DNA of 64,000 bases from Herbihabitans rhizosphaerae (lineage in GTDB: Bacteria; Actinomycetota; Actinomycetes; Mycobacteriales; Pseudonocardiaceae). Under the pieces are notes generated by a model, which had not been told where the DNA came from, did no database searches, and was given only the letters and a program-made list of their open reading frames with translations. The stretch lies in NCBI RefSeq assembly GCF_004216555.1, contig NZ_SGWQ01000019.1, forward strand, positions 1 to 64,000. The letters are read 5' to 3'. The translations under genes and the position numbers were made by a program. Each line of letters begins with the position of its first letter. Position 1 is the first letter of the stretch. This document shows, in pieces, positions 1-8,018 of the stretch.

Positions 1-78
1 TTGAAGTCGCTCGTATTCGAGTTGTCGAATGTGGGTTTCGCGAGCCCGTAGCTCGTCGATTAGTTGTTGTCCCCTCAT
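1..78 (-). CDS. N-terminus of a probable HNH/DUF222 (13E12-type) protein, cut by window edge
   Basis: The minus strand reads 26 open codons from an ATG at 78 to the window edge (MRGQQLIDELRARETH...), a charged helical start like that of DUF222/13E12 proteins. The leader supports the start: TAGAAT lies exactly six bases upstream of the ATG (complement of 85-90), the same arrangement as in front of the complete HNH gene at 30149, including the shared CGGTAGAAT. If correct, this is a second member of the family, with the IS30 copy just upstream of it. The rest of the gene is outside the window, so the family call is inference. Confidence 0.45.
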   Translation of the reverse strand, partial: MRGQQLIDELRARETHIRQLEYERLQ

Positions 79-115
79 ACCTCGATTCTACCGAATTCGA
101 TCGACCACTATGGGG

Positions 116-1204
116 GGTGGTCTCAATCGGTGAACGCGCCAGTGTGGGATGATGTCTCGACTGGACGGAGAAGGTTGTTTGAGTAGGTTGGGTTCGCTTA
201 CGGATGGCGAGCGGGAAATTATCGCGGGTTGAATTGGCGCGGGGTGTGTTGTCGCATCGGGGGATAGGGTTCAGGTTGGGTCGGCATCATTCGGTCATCG
301 ATCGAGAGGTCACGCGGAATCGGAGCGTCTACGGCGATTATCTGCCGATCGTGGCGGCTCGGATGGCGGCAGGGCGGCGGGAACGGCCGAAAATGAGGAA
401 GCTGGAGGTGAGTCAGCGTTTGCATGATGAGGTGAACAACGGGTTGGCGCGGGAGTGGTCGCCGGAACAGATCAGCGCTGACTTGGTCGAGTCCTACCCC
501 GAGGACCCAGAGATGCGCGTGTCCCCCGAGACCATCTATCAGACGTTGTTCCTGCAGGCGCGTGGGGAGTTGCGGACGCAGTTGACGCTGGCTCCGCGGG
601 ACCGGCCGCACGCGGCGGATCAGCCCGTCCCGGGTCGCTGCCGCCACCACGGGGCGCATCCCGGAGATGGTCAACATCAGCGACCGGCCCAAGGAGGCCG
701 ACGACCGCGCGGTCCCTGGTTTCTGGGAAGGGGACTGCCTCATCGGCAAAGGCGGTAAATCCCAGATCGCGACCCTGGTCGAACGACAAACCCGGTTCGT
801 GATGCTCGTCCGCATCCCCTACGACCGCACCGCCGAGCGAGTAGCGCCACTGTTGGCCCGTAAAATGGAAACGCTCCCGGAGTTCATGAAGAACAGTCTC
901 ACCTGGGATCAGGGCAAAGAACTCGCCGCCCATAAGACATTCACCATGATGACCGGAATGCCCGTGTACTTCTGTGATCCACACTCGCCGTGGCAACGCG
1001 GCAGCAACGAGAACACGAACGGCCTCCTCCGACAGTACTTCCCCAAAGGAACAGACCTTTCCAGATTCACCCAAGCCGAACTCGACGCCATCGCCGCACG
1101 CCTCAACGGACGCCCCCGCCAAACCCTCGGCTGGAAAACCCCCCAAGAAAAACTAGACAAACTACTGCTCAACACCGATGGCGCATCGACCACTTGAGAC
1201 CACC
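116..1204 (+). mobile_element. Degenerate IS30-family insertion sequence
   Basis: Imperfect terminal inverted repeats bound the element: the left end (116-139) begins GGTGGTCTCAA and the right end (complement of 1181-1204) begins with the same 11 bases; 18 of 24 positions match. A possible GGG duplication flanks it but cannot be told from the local G run. The single transposase gene inside is frameshifted at least once. Length, about 1.09 kb, is normal for IS30. It sits between an HNH-type gene start and a repeat-rich spacer. Confidence 0.8.
197..1197 (+). pseudogene. IS30-family transposase, frameshifted
   Basis: Three reading frames must be joined. Codons from 197 read LTDGEREIIA, the usual IS30 N-terminus, then hit a stop at 230; the frame starting at 204 carries the HTH region and continues to about 590; the frame from about 592 to 1197 carries TGRTRRISPSR..., VNISDRP and the catalytic part (GFWEGDCLIG, LTWDQGKEL, DPHSPWQRGSNENTNG). 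The second shift lies near 588-600. The DDE residues (D of EGD, D of WDQG, E of NENTNG) survive, so decay is recent. A programmed frameshift is less likely because IS30 transposases are usually one ORF. Confidence 0.82.
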
Positions 1205-1283
1205 GGGTGAAACTATGTGGAGCAAGGTGGCGGCGCGGTACGGGCAAAAGGCAGGCGGAGCCTGCCCGTAGCGCCTGCGGTTA

Positions 1284-1379
1284 GGGCCGATCGAGGCTCA
1301 CAAGTCCAGGGCGAACCCCGCCAGGGGTGAGTCGGCGAAGCCGACGCCGTAGGCGCCCTTGACTTGTGAGTATCGGCCC
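1284..1379. repeat. Structured palindromic element, three-way-junction fold
   Basis: A long stem is built from three perfect segments: GGGCCGAT (1284-1291) with 1372-1379, CTCACAAGTC (1297-1306) with 1361-1370, and AGGGCG (1308-1313) with 1354-1359. Inside it sit two smaller hairpins, ACCCC/GGGGT (1315-1328) and GTCGGC/GCCGAC (1331-1345). It lies in the 1205-1520 spacer, which has no gene; that spacer also holds a GGCAGGC/GCCTGCC hairpin (1250-1267). It could be a REP/MITE-like element or a structured RNA. Confidence 0.55.
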
Positions 1380-1451
1380 GCACAATGCCGCGCCGCCACA
1401 CCCCAAGAGCCACCCCCACGCCGATGCACAGCGCGGGACACACCAATGCGG

Positions 1452-1510
1452 AACGCGGGACTCGCGGGTGCAGGGCGCGGAACTCGCGGGTGCAGAACGC
1501 GGGACTCGCG
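1452..1510. repeat. Tandem 22-bp GC-rich repeat (2.7 copies)
   Basis: Two full 22-bp units (1452-1473, 1474-1495) and a partial one (1496-1510) share the core CGCGGGACTCGCGGGTGCAG with one or two changes. The same 22-bp period and core recur at 12961-13004. Both sites lie at the 3' end of a two-component-system gene, here just downstream of the minus-strand response regulator that ends at 1521. Confidence 0.7.
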
Positions 1511-1520
1511 AACCACAGCG

Positions 1521-2183
1521 TCACGGAGCAGCCGGCCGCACCAGCCCCGACTCGTAAGCCGTGATCACCAACTGCGCACGATCCCGCGCGTCCAGCTTGG
1601 TCATGATCCGACTCACGTACGTCTTCGCCGTCAGCGGACTGATCACCAGCACCTCCGCGATCTCCGCGTTGTTGCACCCACGCCCGATCAGCGTCAGCAC
1701 CTCGCGCTCCCGATCAGTCAACCCGTCAACCACCCGCGCCGAAAAAACCACCTCCGGCTGCGCCAACACCCGCGAGATCAGCGCCCGCGTCGCGCCCGGC
1801 GAGAGCAACTCCTCCCCACCAGCCACCGTCCGGATCGCCTCCAGCAAGCTAGCCGGCTTGGTGTCCTTCACCAGAAACCCACTCGCACCGGCCCGCAGTG
1901 CCCCGAGCACGTTCTCGTCATTGGAAAACGTCGTGAGGATGAGTACCCGCACCCCGGCGAGATCGTCGTCGGCCGCGATCCGCCGGGTCGCCTCGATGCC
2001 GTCCACCCCAGGCATCCGGATGTCCATCACCACCACGTCGGCCCGGCACTCGCGCGCCAGCGTCACCGCGGCCTCACCATCGGCCGCCTCACCGACCACC
2101 TCCATGTCCGGAGCCGACCGGATGAGCAACGCGAACGCGCTGCGCACCAGACCCTGGTCGTCGGCCAGCAGCACCCGGATCAC
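1521..2183 (-). CDS. NarL/LuxR-family response regulator
   Basis: A 220-residue regulator with an N-terminal receiver domain (acidic pair in LLADDQ, phosphoacceptor Asp54 in VVMDIRMPG, conserved Lys in GFLVKD) and a C-terminal LuxR-type HTH beginning LTDREREVLTLIGRG. The GTG start at 2183 overlaps the kinase stop by four bases (GTGA), so translation is probably coupled; starts further upstream would run into the kinase. It is the last gene of the MMPL-kinase-regulator operon and likely controls that operon's response to envelope stress or an exported compound, which is inference. A repeat array follows its stop. Confidence 0.93.
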   Translation of the reverse strand: MIRVLLADDQGLVRSAFALLIRSAPDMEVVGEAADGEAAVTLARECRADVVVMDIRMPGVDGIEATRRIAADDDLAGVRVLILTTFSNDENVLGALRAGASGFLVKDTKPASLLEAIRTVAGGEELLSPGATRALISRVLAQPEVVFSARVVDGLTDREREVLTLIGRGCNNAEIAEVLVISPLTAKTYVSRIMTKLDARDRAQLVITAYESGLVRPAAP

Positions 2184-3346
2184 GAACCCTCCACAGTGGA
2201 CAGTGGCAGCCACGCGGCGACCTGGTACCCGCCGCCGGTGCGCGGCCCGGCGGACAGCCGCCCGCCGACGGAGTGCGCACGCTCGGTCATGCCGATGATG
2301 CCGTAGCCGGATCCACCACTGCCGGTGCCGCGCCCGTCATCGGTGACGGTCAGCGCGACTCCGTCCGGCCGGTACTCGACGCGCACCCACGCGTGCGGAG
2401 CGGCGGCGTGCTTGACCACGTTGGTCAGCGACTCCTGGATGATCCGGTACAACGTGATCTCCACGGACGGCGGCAGCGCCGGCCGGTCGCCGTCCTCGGT
2501 CACGGTCGCCTCGACACCGCTGGCCCGCGTGTTGGTGACCAAAGTGGACAGTCCGTCCAATGATGGCGCCGGCTCGTTGCGGTCGACGTCGTTGCCGCGC
2601 AACAGGTCCAGCGTCGTGCGCAGCTCACCGAGTGCGGTGCTGGACACCGTGGACACGGTCCGCAGCGGCTCGGCGATCTCCTTCGTCGCGGGATCGTCGG
2701 GCCGCGCGTCCAGCAGATGCACCGCGACCGACGATTGCACGTTGATCACCGCGATGCTGTGCGCGAGCACGTCGTGCAGGTCGCGCGCGATGCGCAGGCG
2801 CTCCTCGGCGACCCGGCGGGCCGCCTCCTCTTCGCGGGTGTGCTCGGCCCGCCGCGCCCGCTCGGTCACCTCGGCGAGATACGCCTTGTGCAACCGAACC
2901 GCCTGCCCGGCCACCGCGGCGAACAGCATCCAGCCGAGTGTTGCGGCGACCTCCGGCCCTGGTGTGTCGCCACCGACCAGCAAGATCGTCAGGACTGTCA
3001 CCAGCGCCACCGGGGTGAGCGCGAGGACGGCCGTCGTACGCGAGACACCCCGCGCCGCGCGGTAGACCAACACCGCGGCGGCGACCACCGCGGCGTCGTG
3101 CGGGTAGTCCAGCGCGTGGTAGACGATCTGCGGCAGCAACGACGCGTACAGCGCCGCGACCGGCCACTTCCCGGACACGAGCAACGGGAGGTTGAGCGCG
3201 GCGAGCAGGGCCGCGCCACGCCCGTCGAGCGGACGGCCGTCGCGCCACCCCTCCGGCAGGAGCAGCGCGGCCAGCAGGGTCGCGCCGAGCACCGCCGCGG
3301 TGAGCAGCGCGTCGCGCGGTCGGACCCCGCCGGCCACCCGGGTCAC
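2180..3346 (-). CDS. Sensor histidine kinase, NarL/LiaS type
   Basis: A 388-residue kinase. The first ~150 residues hold several hydrophobic segments and no extracellular sensor domain of note. A short coiled stretch (AEVTERARRAEHTREEEAARR) leads into a HisKA_3 dimerisation domain with phospho-acceptor His191 in ARDLHDVLAHS, then a HATPase_c domain (N box in YRIIQESLTNVVKH, G box DDGRGTGSGGSGYGI). The GTG start at 3346 overlaps the MMPL stop by four bases, and its own stop overlaps the regulator start. The partner is the regulator at 1521-2183. Membrane-embedded sensing, as in intramembrane-sensing kinases, fits the lack of an outside loop. Confidence 0.92.
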   Translation of the reverse strand: MTRVAGGVRPRDALLTAAVLGATLLAALLLPEGWRDGRPLDGRGAALLAALNLPLLVSGKWPVAALYASLLPQIVYHALDYPHDAAVVAAAVLVYRAARGVSRTTAVLALTPVALVTVLTILLVGGDTPGPEVAATLGWMLFAAVAGQAVRLHKAYLAEVTERARRAEHTREEEAARRVAEERLRIARDLHDVLAHSIAVINVQSSVAVHLLDARPDDPATKEIAEPLRTVSTVSSTALGELRTTLDLLRGNDVDRNEPAPSLDGLSTLVTNTRASGVEATVTEDGDRPALPPSVEITLYRIIQESLTNVVKHAAAPHAWVRVEYRPDGVALTVTDDGRGTGSGGSGYGIIGMTERAHSVGGRLSAGPRTGGGYQVAAWLPLSTVEGS

Positions 3347-5439
3347 CGTCCGGCGTCCACTGTGGACACGGGTTCGGGCGCGATCGTGCGCGTCTGCCGG
3401 CGGCCCGGCCACCAGATCACCTTGCGCAGCGCGACCACCAGCGGCGCCATCAGAGCGGGTTGCACGATCAGAGTCTGCAACAGCACGCCGATCGCGACCA
3501 CCACGCCGATCTGCACGATCGGGACGAACGGCATCGCGGCGAGTACCGCGAACGTCGCGGCGAGCACCACACCGGCGGACGCGATCACCCCGGCTGTGGC
3601 GGTGAGCGCGCGCCGGGTGGCCACCGTGGTGCCCAGCGTCGGCGCGTCGTCGGAGATCCGCGCGACCAGGAAGATCGCGTAGTCCACGCCGACGGCGACC
3701 AGGAACACGAAGCACATCAGGGCCAGTGACGGCTCCGATCCGCCGAACGTGAACACCGTGTCGAACAGCACCGATCCGATGCCGAGCGCCGCACCGAAGG
3801 ACAGCACCACGGCGGCGACCGTCACCACGGACGCGGTGACCGCGCGCAGCAGGACCATCAGCACCAGCAGGACCACGACGAGCACGAGCGGAATGACCAG
3901 CCGCATGTCGGCCGCGGTGGCGTTCTCCGTGTCGACGCGTTCCGCGCCGTCCCCGCCGACCAGCGCGTCCGGCCCGCCCACCCGATGCGTCTCGGCCCGC
4001 AACGCGGCGACCGTGTCCGTCTCCCGCTGACTGTCGGGCGCCGCTTTCGGGGTGGCGTCCAGCAGCGTCCAGCCGTTGCCCGCGCGATCCGGCCGCACGT
4101 CGGAAATGCCCGGCAGCGCGCGGATCGCGGCCTCGGTCGCCGCCGCGTGCTGGCTCGGCACGGCCACCCGCAACGGCCGGCCACCCTGATCCGGGAAGGC
4201 CGTGGCGAGCGTCTCGAACCCGGAGACCGACTCCGGCTTGCTGACGAACTGGTCGGCCTGGCCGAGACTGGTGGACAGCCCGAGGGTGCCCAGGGTGAGC
4301 GCGCCGAGCACGACGGCGGTCACGCCCGCGGTGCGCACCGGCCGTGCGGTGAGCCGTGCGGCCAGCCGCGCCATCCGGCTGTTGGTAGGTACCGGTTCCC
4401 CGAAGACCGGCACGCGCGGCCAGAACACCTTGCGGCGCAACGAAACCAGCAGCACCGGGAACAGCGTCAACATGGTGGCGAGCGTGCACGCGATGCCGAC
4501 CGCGCCGATCAGCCCGATGCCGGAGATGTCGTTCATCGCCGCCGCGAGCAGGCACAGCAGGCCGAGCGCGACCGTGCCGCCAGACGCGAGGATCGCCGGC
4601 CCGACACCACGCAGTGCGGCCCGCATCGCCTCGCGCGGTTCGGCGTCGCGGCGCAGTTCCTCGCGATATCGGGCGACGAGCAGCAGCGCGTAGTCCGTCC
4701 CGGCGCCGAACACCAGCACCACCATGATCGAGAAGCTCTGCGTGGAGACGGTGATGTCGGCCGCGCTGGCCAGCAGGTACACCGCGGCCATGGAGAGGAA
4801 CGCGGCCGCGCCGACGGACAGCAGCGGGACCAGCCACAGGAACGGACTGCGGTAGGTGATGATCAGCAACAGGGCCACCACCGCGGTGGTGACCAGCATG
4901 AGGGTGACGTCGATGCCTTCGAACACCGCGTCGATGTCCGCGCTGAGCGCGCTCGGCCCGGTGACCTGCGTGGTCAGACCGCTCGGGCGGTCGGTCGTGA
5001 CCTGGCGGACGTGCTCGACGAACGCGCTGGTCGCCTTCTCGTCCTCGTGTTCCGCGACCCGTTGCACGGCGAACATCGCGGTGCTCCGGTCGTCGGACCG
5101 GACCGGTGGCATCGTCTGTCCATAGTGGACGGCCAACGCGTCGCGGTGCCGGTGCGCGACGGTCATGTCCGCCTCGGTCAGCCCGCCGTCGCGGTGGTAC
5201 ACGACGAGCACCTGGTCGCTCTCGTCGCCGGGGATGCGCTCGGCGAGTTCGTGCAGCCGGGTGGACTCGGCGGCGGCCGGCAGCCGATCGGTCTGCTTGT
5301 CGCTCTGCACCGAGCCCATGTCCGCCGCGAACGGCGCGGCCAGTACGAGCATGATCACCCAGATGCCGGCGGTGATCCAACTGGCCACCCGGCCGACCGG
5401 CGAGGCGAACCACGCTCGCCGATTTCCCTTGCCCGCCAT
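3343..5439 (-). CDS. MMPL/RND-family transporter
   Basis: 698 residues with the MMPL layout: one TM helix, a large external loop (~residues 35-165), a block of five TM helices, a cytoplasmic bridge, TM7, a second external loop and a final block of five TM helices. Motifs include GAGTDYALLLVARYREE and the paired GVDYAIFLVARISDD in the second half, carrying the Asp-Tyr pairs used for proton relay in RND proteins. The ATG at 5439 has AAGGGG eight bases upstream and fits better than the ATG at 5547. First gene of the operon with the kinase and regulator. Substrate unknown; family members export lipids, siderophores or drugs. Confidence 0.9.
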   Translation of the reverse strand: MAGKGNRRAWFASPVGRVASWITAGIWVIMLVLAAPFAADMGSVQSDKQTDRLPAAAESTRLHELAERIPGDESDQVLVVYHRDGGLTEADMTVAHRHRDALAVHYGQTMPPVRSDDRSTAMFAVQRVAEHEDEKATSAFVEHVRQVTTDRPSGLTTQVTGPSALSADIDAVFEGIDVTLMLVTTAVVALLLIITYRSPFLWLVPLLSVGAAAFLSMAAVYLLASAADITVSTQSFSIMVVLVFGAGTDYALLLVARYREELRRDAEPREAMRAALRGVGPAILASGGTVALGLLCLLAAAMNDISGIGLIGAVGIACTLATMLTLFPVLLVSLRRKVFWPRVPVFGEPVPTNSRMARLAARLTARPVRTAGVTAVVLGALTLGTLGLSTSLGQADQFVSKPESVSGFETLATAFPDQGGRPLRVAVPSQHAAATEAAIRALPGISDVRPDRAGNGWTLLDATPKAAPDSQRETDTVAALRAETHRVGGPDALVGGDGAERVDTENATAADMRLVIPLVLVVVLLVLMVLLRAVTASVVTVAAVVLSFGAALGIGSVLFDTVFTFGGSEPSLALMCFVFLVAVGVDYAIFLVARISDDAPTLGTTVATRRALTATAGVIASAGVVLAATFAVLAAMPFVPIVQIGVVVAIGVLLQTLIVQPALMAPLVVALRKVIWWPGRRQTRTIAPEPVSTVDAGR
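3355..3367. repeat. GTCCA-N3-TGGAC palindrome (example copy)
   Basis: GTCCACTGTGGAC here is one of at least eleven exact GTCCA-N3-TGGAC copies in the window: 3355, 5118, 12818, 23483, 27084, 29138, 32463, 45964, 47347, 48523 and 50123. Near matches (one or two changes) lie at 2189, 27716, 45559 and 47281. All lie within coding sequence, and by chance about 0.06 are expected in this length and GC content. Confidence 0.7.
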
Positions 5440-5590
5440 GATGTCCCCTTCGATCGGCGGAATCGTGCGGTGCCAACCGTGCCGGTCGAGAGGCCGTGAT
5501 CGCGTCTGCCGGGGGAGGACAGTTCGCCGTACTCCCACGGTTGACATCAGGTGTTTCGCCGTTTTGCGAACACGCGCGTTCGTGAACGTC

Positions 5591-5596
5591 TATGCT
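5591..5596 (+). promoter_or_regulatory. Likely -10 box (TATGCT) for the WXG-type cassette
   Basis: TATGCT fits the actinobacterial TANNNT pattern and would start transcription about 30 bases before the ATG at 5635. A GTTCGTGAAC palindrome (5578-5587) sits just upstream, between this box and the divergent MMPL operon, and may be an operator. Confidence 0.4.
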
Positions 5597-5634
5597 TCGA
5601 GCGGAACCGCAGGCGGACACGACGAGGTGAAGGC

Positions 5635-5925
5635 ATGGACGGCTACGACGTGGTGATCGGGGAGCTGGGCACCGCGGCCGGCAAGATCGGGGACACGATC
5701 GCCCTGGCGGACGGCACCAACCTGGAGGACACGGCCGGCGGCAACGCCCAGGCCTTCGGCGATGCCGGGGTGCATACCGCGCTGCAGAGCTTCGGCAACA
5801 CGTGGGAGCTGGCGAAACAGATCCTGCAGAGCCGATCCGCGTCCGCCGGTCAGGCGCTGCTCAGTACGGCCACCTCGTACCGGGTGCTCGAGCAGGGCAA
5901 CACCACGATGTTCGGAGGCCGCTGA
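5635..5925 (+). CDS. Small helical protein, probable type VII secretion (ESX-like) partner
   Basis: A 96-residue protein without signal peptide or TM segment. It has the size and mostly helical make-up of ESAT-6/EspC-like proteins, with FGNTWELAK in place of a strict WXG. The ATG at 5635 follows GAGGTGAAGG; the longer reading from 5551 has an Arg-rich start that looks untranslated. Its stop overlaps the start of the next gene (TGATG), which carries a true W-x-G motif, so the two probably act as a pair. Family assignment rests on size, context and composition, not on a clear signature. Confidence 0.7.
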   Translation: MDGYDVVIGELGTAAGKIGDTIALADGTNLEDTAGGNAQAFGDAGVHTALQSFGNTWELAKQILQSRSASAGQALLSTATSYRVLEQGNTTMFGGR

Positions 5926-7328
5926 TGGCCGAGCTCGGACAGACGGAGAACCCGAAGGAGCTGATCCCCGGCGAGCCGGCGGAGGTCACCGCCGTGGCCA
6001 CCGCGCTGCGGGTGGACGCGACGACCATGCTCAACGTGTCCGGCGGGCTCGGCCAGGTCACGATTCCCTCCTGGACGGGTGACGCGAGCGGCCAGTTCTG
6101 GGGCAAGTTCTCGCCGGAGAAGAACAACTGGAAGTACGGCCACGACGAGCTGATCGCCACCGCCGGTGTGGTCGACAGCCAGGCCACCACGCTGACCTGG
6201 GCGCAGGGGCAGGCCGGTGAGGCGATCGCGCAGTGGAAGACCGCGCAGCAGGCGACCACGAAGGCGATCGACGACTTCATGGCCAAGGGCGGCGAGTTCC
6301 ACCCCGGCCTGAACCCGTACGCACCGGTCGGTTCACCTGGTGGGCCGTGCCCACTCACGCCCGGATTCACCGATCCGGGTGTCGCCGGAAGGGCGCAGGC
6401 GCAGGCCACGCTCGCCCGCGCGCGCCAGCAGCTCAAGGACGCCAGCACGGCCAACGCGACCGCCATCGGCGAGCACTCCGGCAAGGGCAAGAACACCCCC
6501 GACTGGCTCGCCAGTCCGGCGAACTTCGTTGCCGCACAAGGTGTCGAGGGCCTGGACAAGACCAAGCGAACCATCAAGGAGAGCAAGAGCTGGGCGGAGC
6601 AGGCGCAGGCACGGCAGGACCGGCACAACGACCCGAACAACCCGGGCAAGAAGCTCGACAAGTACTCCGCGTTCGCCGGGACGAAGGACATGCCCAAACT
6701 GCCGGGCGGCACCGAGATCACGCTGGTCGCCGGTCTGGCCGAGGCGAACCTGTTCAAGACCGAGGCACAGGGCGCCACCACGCTCGGCACGCCGCTCGGT
6801 GATCTCAACGCCGAGGGCAAGGCCACCCTCAAGGCCGGCAACGTCACCGCATTGGGCACCGCCGGCTTCAATGGGATGGGCGCGAGCGCCAGCGGCCTCC
6901 TCGGTGCCTACGCCGTCGACGCCAGCGCGCGCGGCCAGGTTTCCCGTGACCTGTTCGGTGTCACCCGGGTGGAGGTGGGCGGCGGCGTGCGCGGCGCGGT
7001 CGGCGCCGAACTCGGTGGTACGGCGAGGATCGGCGCCGAGGGTGTCAACGTCGGCGCGAACGCGTTCGCCGGCGGCAAGATCGTCGGTGACGCGCACGTC
7101 GGCCACTCGGGTGTCGAGGCGGGTGCCAGGGCCGAGGGCTGGGCGGGCATCGGCGCCAGCGCGGACGCCACGTTCGGCAAGACCGAGGACGGCAAGTGGA
7201 AGATCGGTGCCAACGCTGGCGCGGCGATCGGCCTCGGCGGCAAGCTCGGCGCCGAGTTCACGGTCGACCCGGGCGAGGTCGGCAACACCGCCAAGAAGGT
7301 CGCGTCCAAGCTCAACCCGTTCGACTGA
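5925..7328 (+). CDS. WXG-type N-domain protein with Gly/Ala-rich repetitive C-domain, candidate T7SS effector
   Basis: 467 residues. The N-terminal ~110 residues look like a WXG100/LXG helical hairpin, with SWTGDASGQFW giving the W-x-G turn. A middle linker (residues ~130-265) is rich in Ala/Gln/Lys and contains helical repeats. From about residue 285 to the end the protein turns into short Gly/Ala repeats with alternating polarity (GGGVRGAVGAELGG, VEAGARAEGWAGIG), as in beta-structured or pore-forming regions, ending in KLNPFD. No signal peptide, as expected for type VII substrates. The ATG at 5925 overlaps the upstream stop. The toxin role is inference; no catalytic motif is recognisable. 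Confidence 0.72.
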   Translation: MAELGQTENPKELIPGEPAEVTAVATALRVDATTMLNVSGGLGQVTIPSWTGDASGQFWGKFSPEKNNWKYGHDELIATAGVVDSQATTLTWAQGQAGEAIAQWKTAQQATTKAIDDFMAKGGEFHPGLNPYAPVGSPGGPCPLTPGFTDPGVAGRAQAQATLARARQQLKDASTANATAIGEHSGKGKNTPDWLASPANFVAAQGVEGLDKTKRTIKESKSWAEQAQARQDRHNDPNNPGKKLDKYSAFAGTKDMPKLPGGTEITLVAGLAEANLFKTEAQGATTLGTPLGDLNAEGKATLKAGNVTALGTAGFNGMGASASGLLGAYAVDASARGQVSRDLFGVTRVEVGGGVRGAVGAELGGTARIGAEGVNVGANAFAGGKIVGDAHVGHSGVEAGARAEGWAGIGASADATFGKTEDGKWKIGANAGAAIGLGGKLGAEFTVDPGEVGNTAKKVASKLNPFD

Positions 7329-7342
7329 TTGGAGCGTCGGCG

Positions 7343-7846
7343 ATGGCCACGCAGTTGCCCGTTCGCATCGAGTTCGCCCTGCCGGGTGGGTGGCAGGCCG
7401 TGTCGCCGGACGAGTCGGGCGCACCGCACGCGGCGTTCGTCGCGGTGCACCTGTCCTCGGCCGACGGCTTCACGGCCAACATCACGATCTCCGGTCAGAT
7501 CCGGGAACCCGAGCTGACTCTGGCGCGGATCGCCGACGACTCCGTCGCCCAACTGGAGGAGTCGCTCGAATCGGCGAAGGTGCGTCAGCGGGTCGAGGAG
7601 GGCTCGCTGGACGCGCCGGGCCTGAGCCAGGTGGTCGATCTCGTCGCCGAGGTGAACGGCCAGTCGCGGGAGCTGGTGCAGTGTCAGGCGTATCTGTCGA
7701 TGGCCGACGTGCGCGATCCCGACCTGCGCGCGGTCATCGAGCTGGCGCTGACCTGCACGCGGGGCCAGCTCGAGACCGTGTTCGCCGACTTCCAAAGCCT
7801 GGTCGCCTCGGTGCGCCCGACCGACGACAGCGCCGCCGCCCAGTGA
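7343..7846 (+). CDS. Third cassette protein, possible PsbP/Mog1-like (LpqN-type) fold
   Basis: A 167-residue soluble protein whose opening (PVRIEFALPGGWQAVSPDE) and pattern of strands resemble DUF1795/LpqN-like Mog1/PsbP folds, where a sentence-like start F-x-L-P-x-G-W is typical. GGAG precedes the ATG at 7343. It follows the WXG-type protein by 14 bases in the same direction and is the last gene of the cassette. It might be a chaperone or immunity partner, but that is inference from position only. No signal peptide. Confidence 0.65.
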   Translation: MATQLPVRIEFALPGGWQAVSPDESGAPHAAFVAVHLSSADGFTANITISGQIREPELTLARIADDSVAQLEESLESAKVRQRVEEGSLDAPGLSQVVDLVAEVNGQSRELVQCQAYLSMADVRDPDLRAVIELALTCTRGQLETVFADFQSLVASVRPTDDSAAAQ

Positions 7847-7878
7847 CCGAGCTGCACCTCGCCCAGCGCTGAGTTCGG

Positions 7879-7900
7879 GGACTTTAGCGGGCTAAAGTCC
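7879..7900. repeat. ACTTTAGC-GG-GCTAAAGT palindrome, copy 1
   Basis: GGACTTTAGCGGGCTAAAGTCC forms a 10-bp stem with a two-base loop. The 18-base core is identical to two copies at 25675-25692 and 25793-25810. This copy lies between the 3' ends of the cassette and of the convergent siderophore-interacting gene; a degraded relative (GACTTAACC...GAAAGTC) lies near 7987. Confidence 0.75.
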
Positions 7901-8018
7901 GCGCTCCAGGGCGGGGTGCAGGGGCGTGACGTGCGGAAACGTCGGGACGGGTGACACGGGGTCGGCGATCGTGGGCGATTTGTCCGACTTAACCCTGCGA
8001 AAGTCGCGGAGTGGCAGG

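Noticed and set aside
2180-5620. 1146-codon reading joining the kinase to the upstream MMPL region
   Set aside because: Upstream of 3346 the frame is an Arg/Gly-rich shadow of the MMPL gene; kinase motifs begin only after the GTG at 3346.
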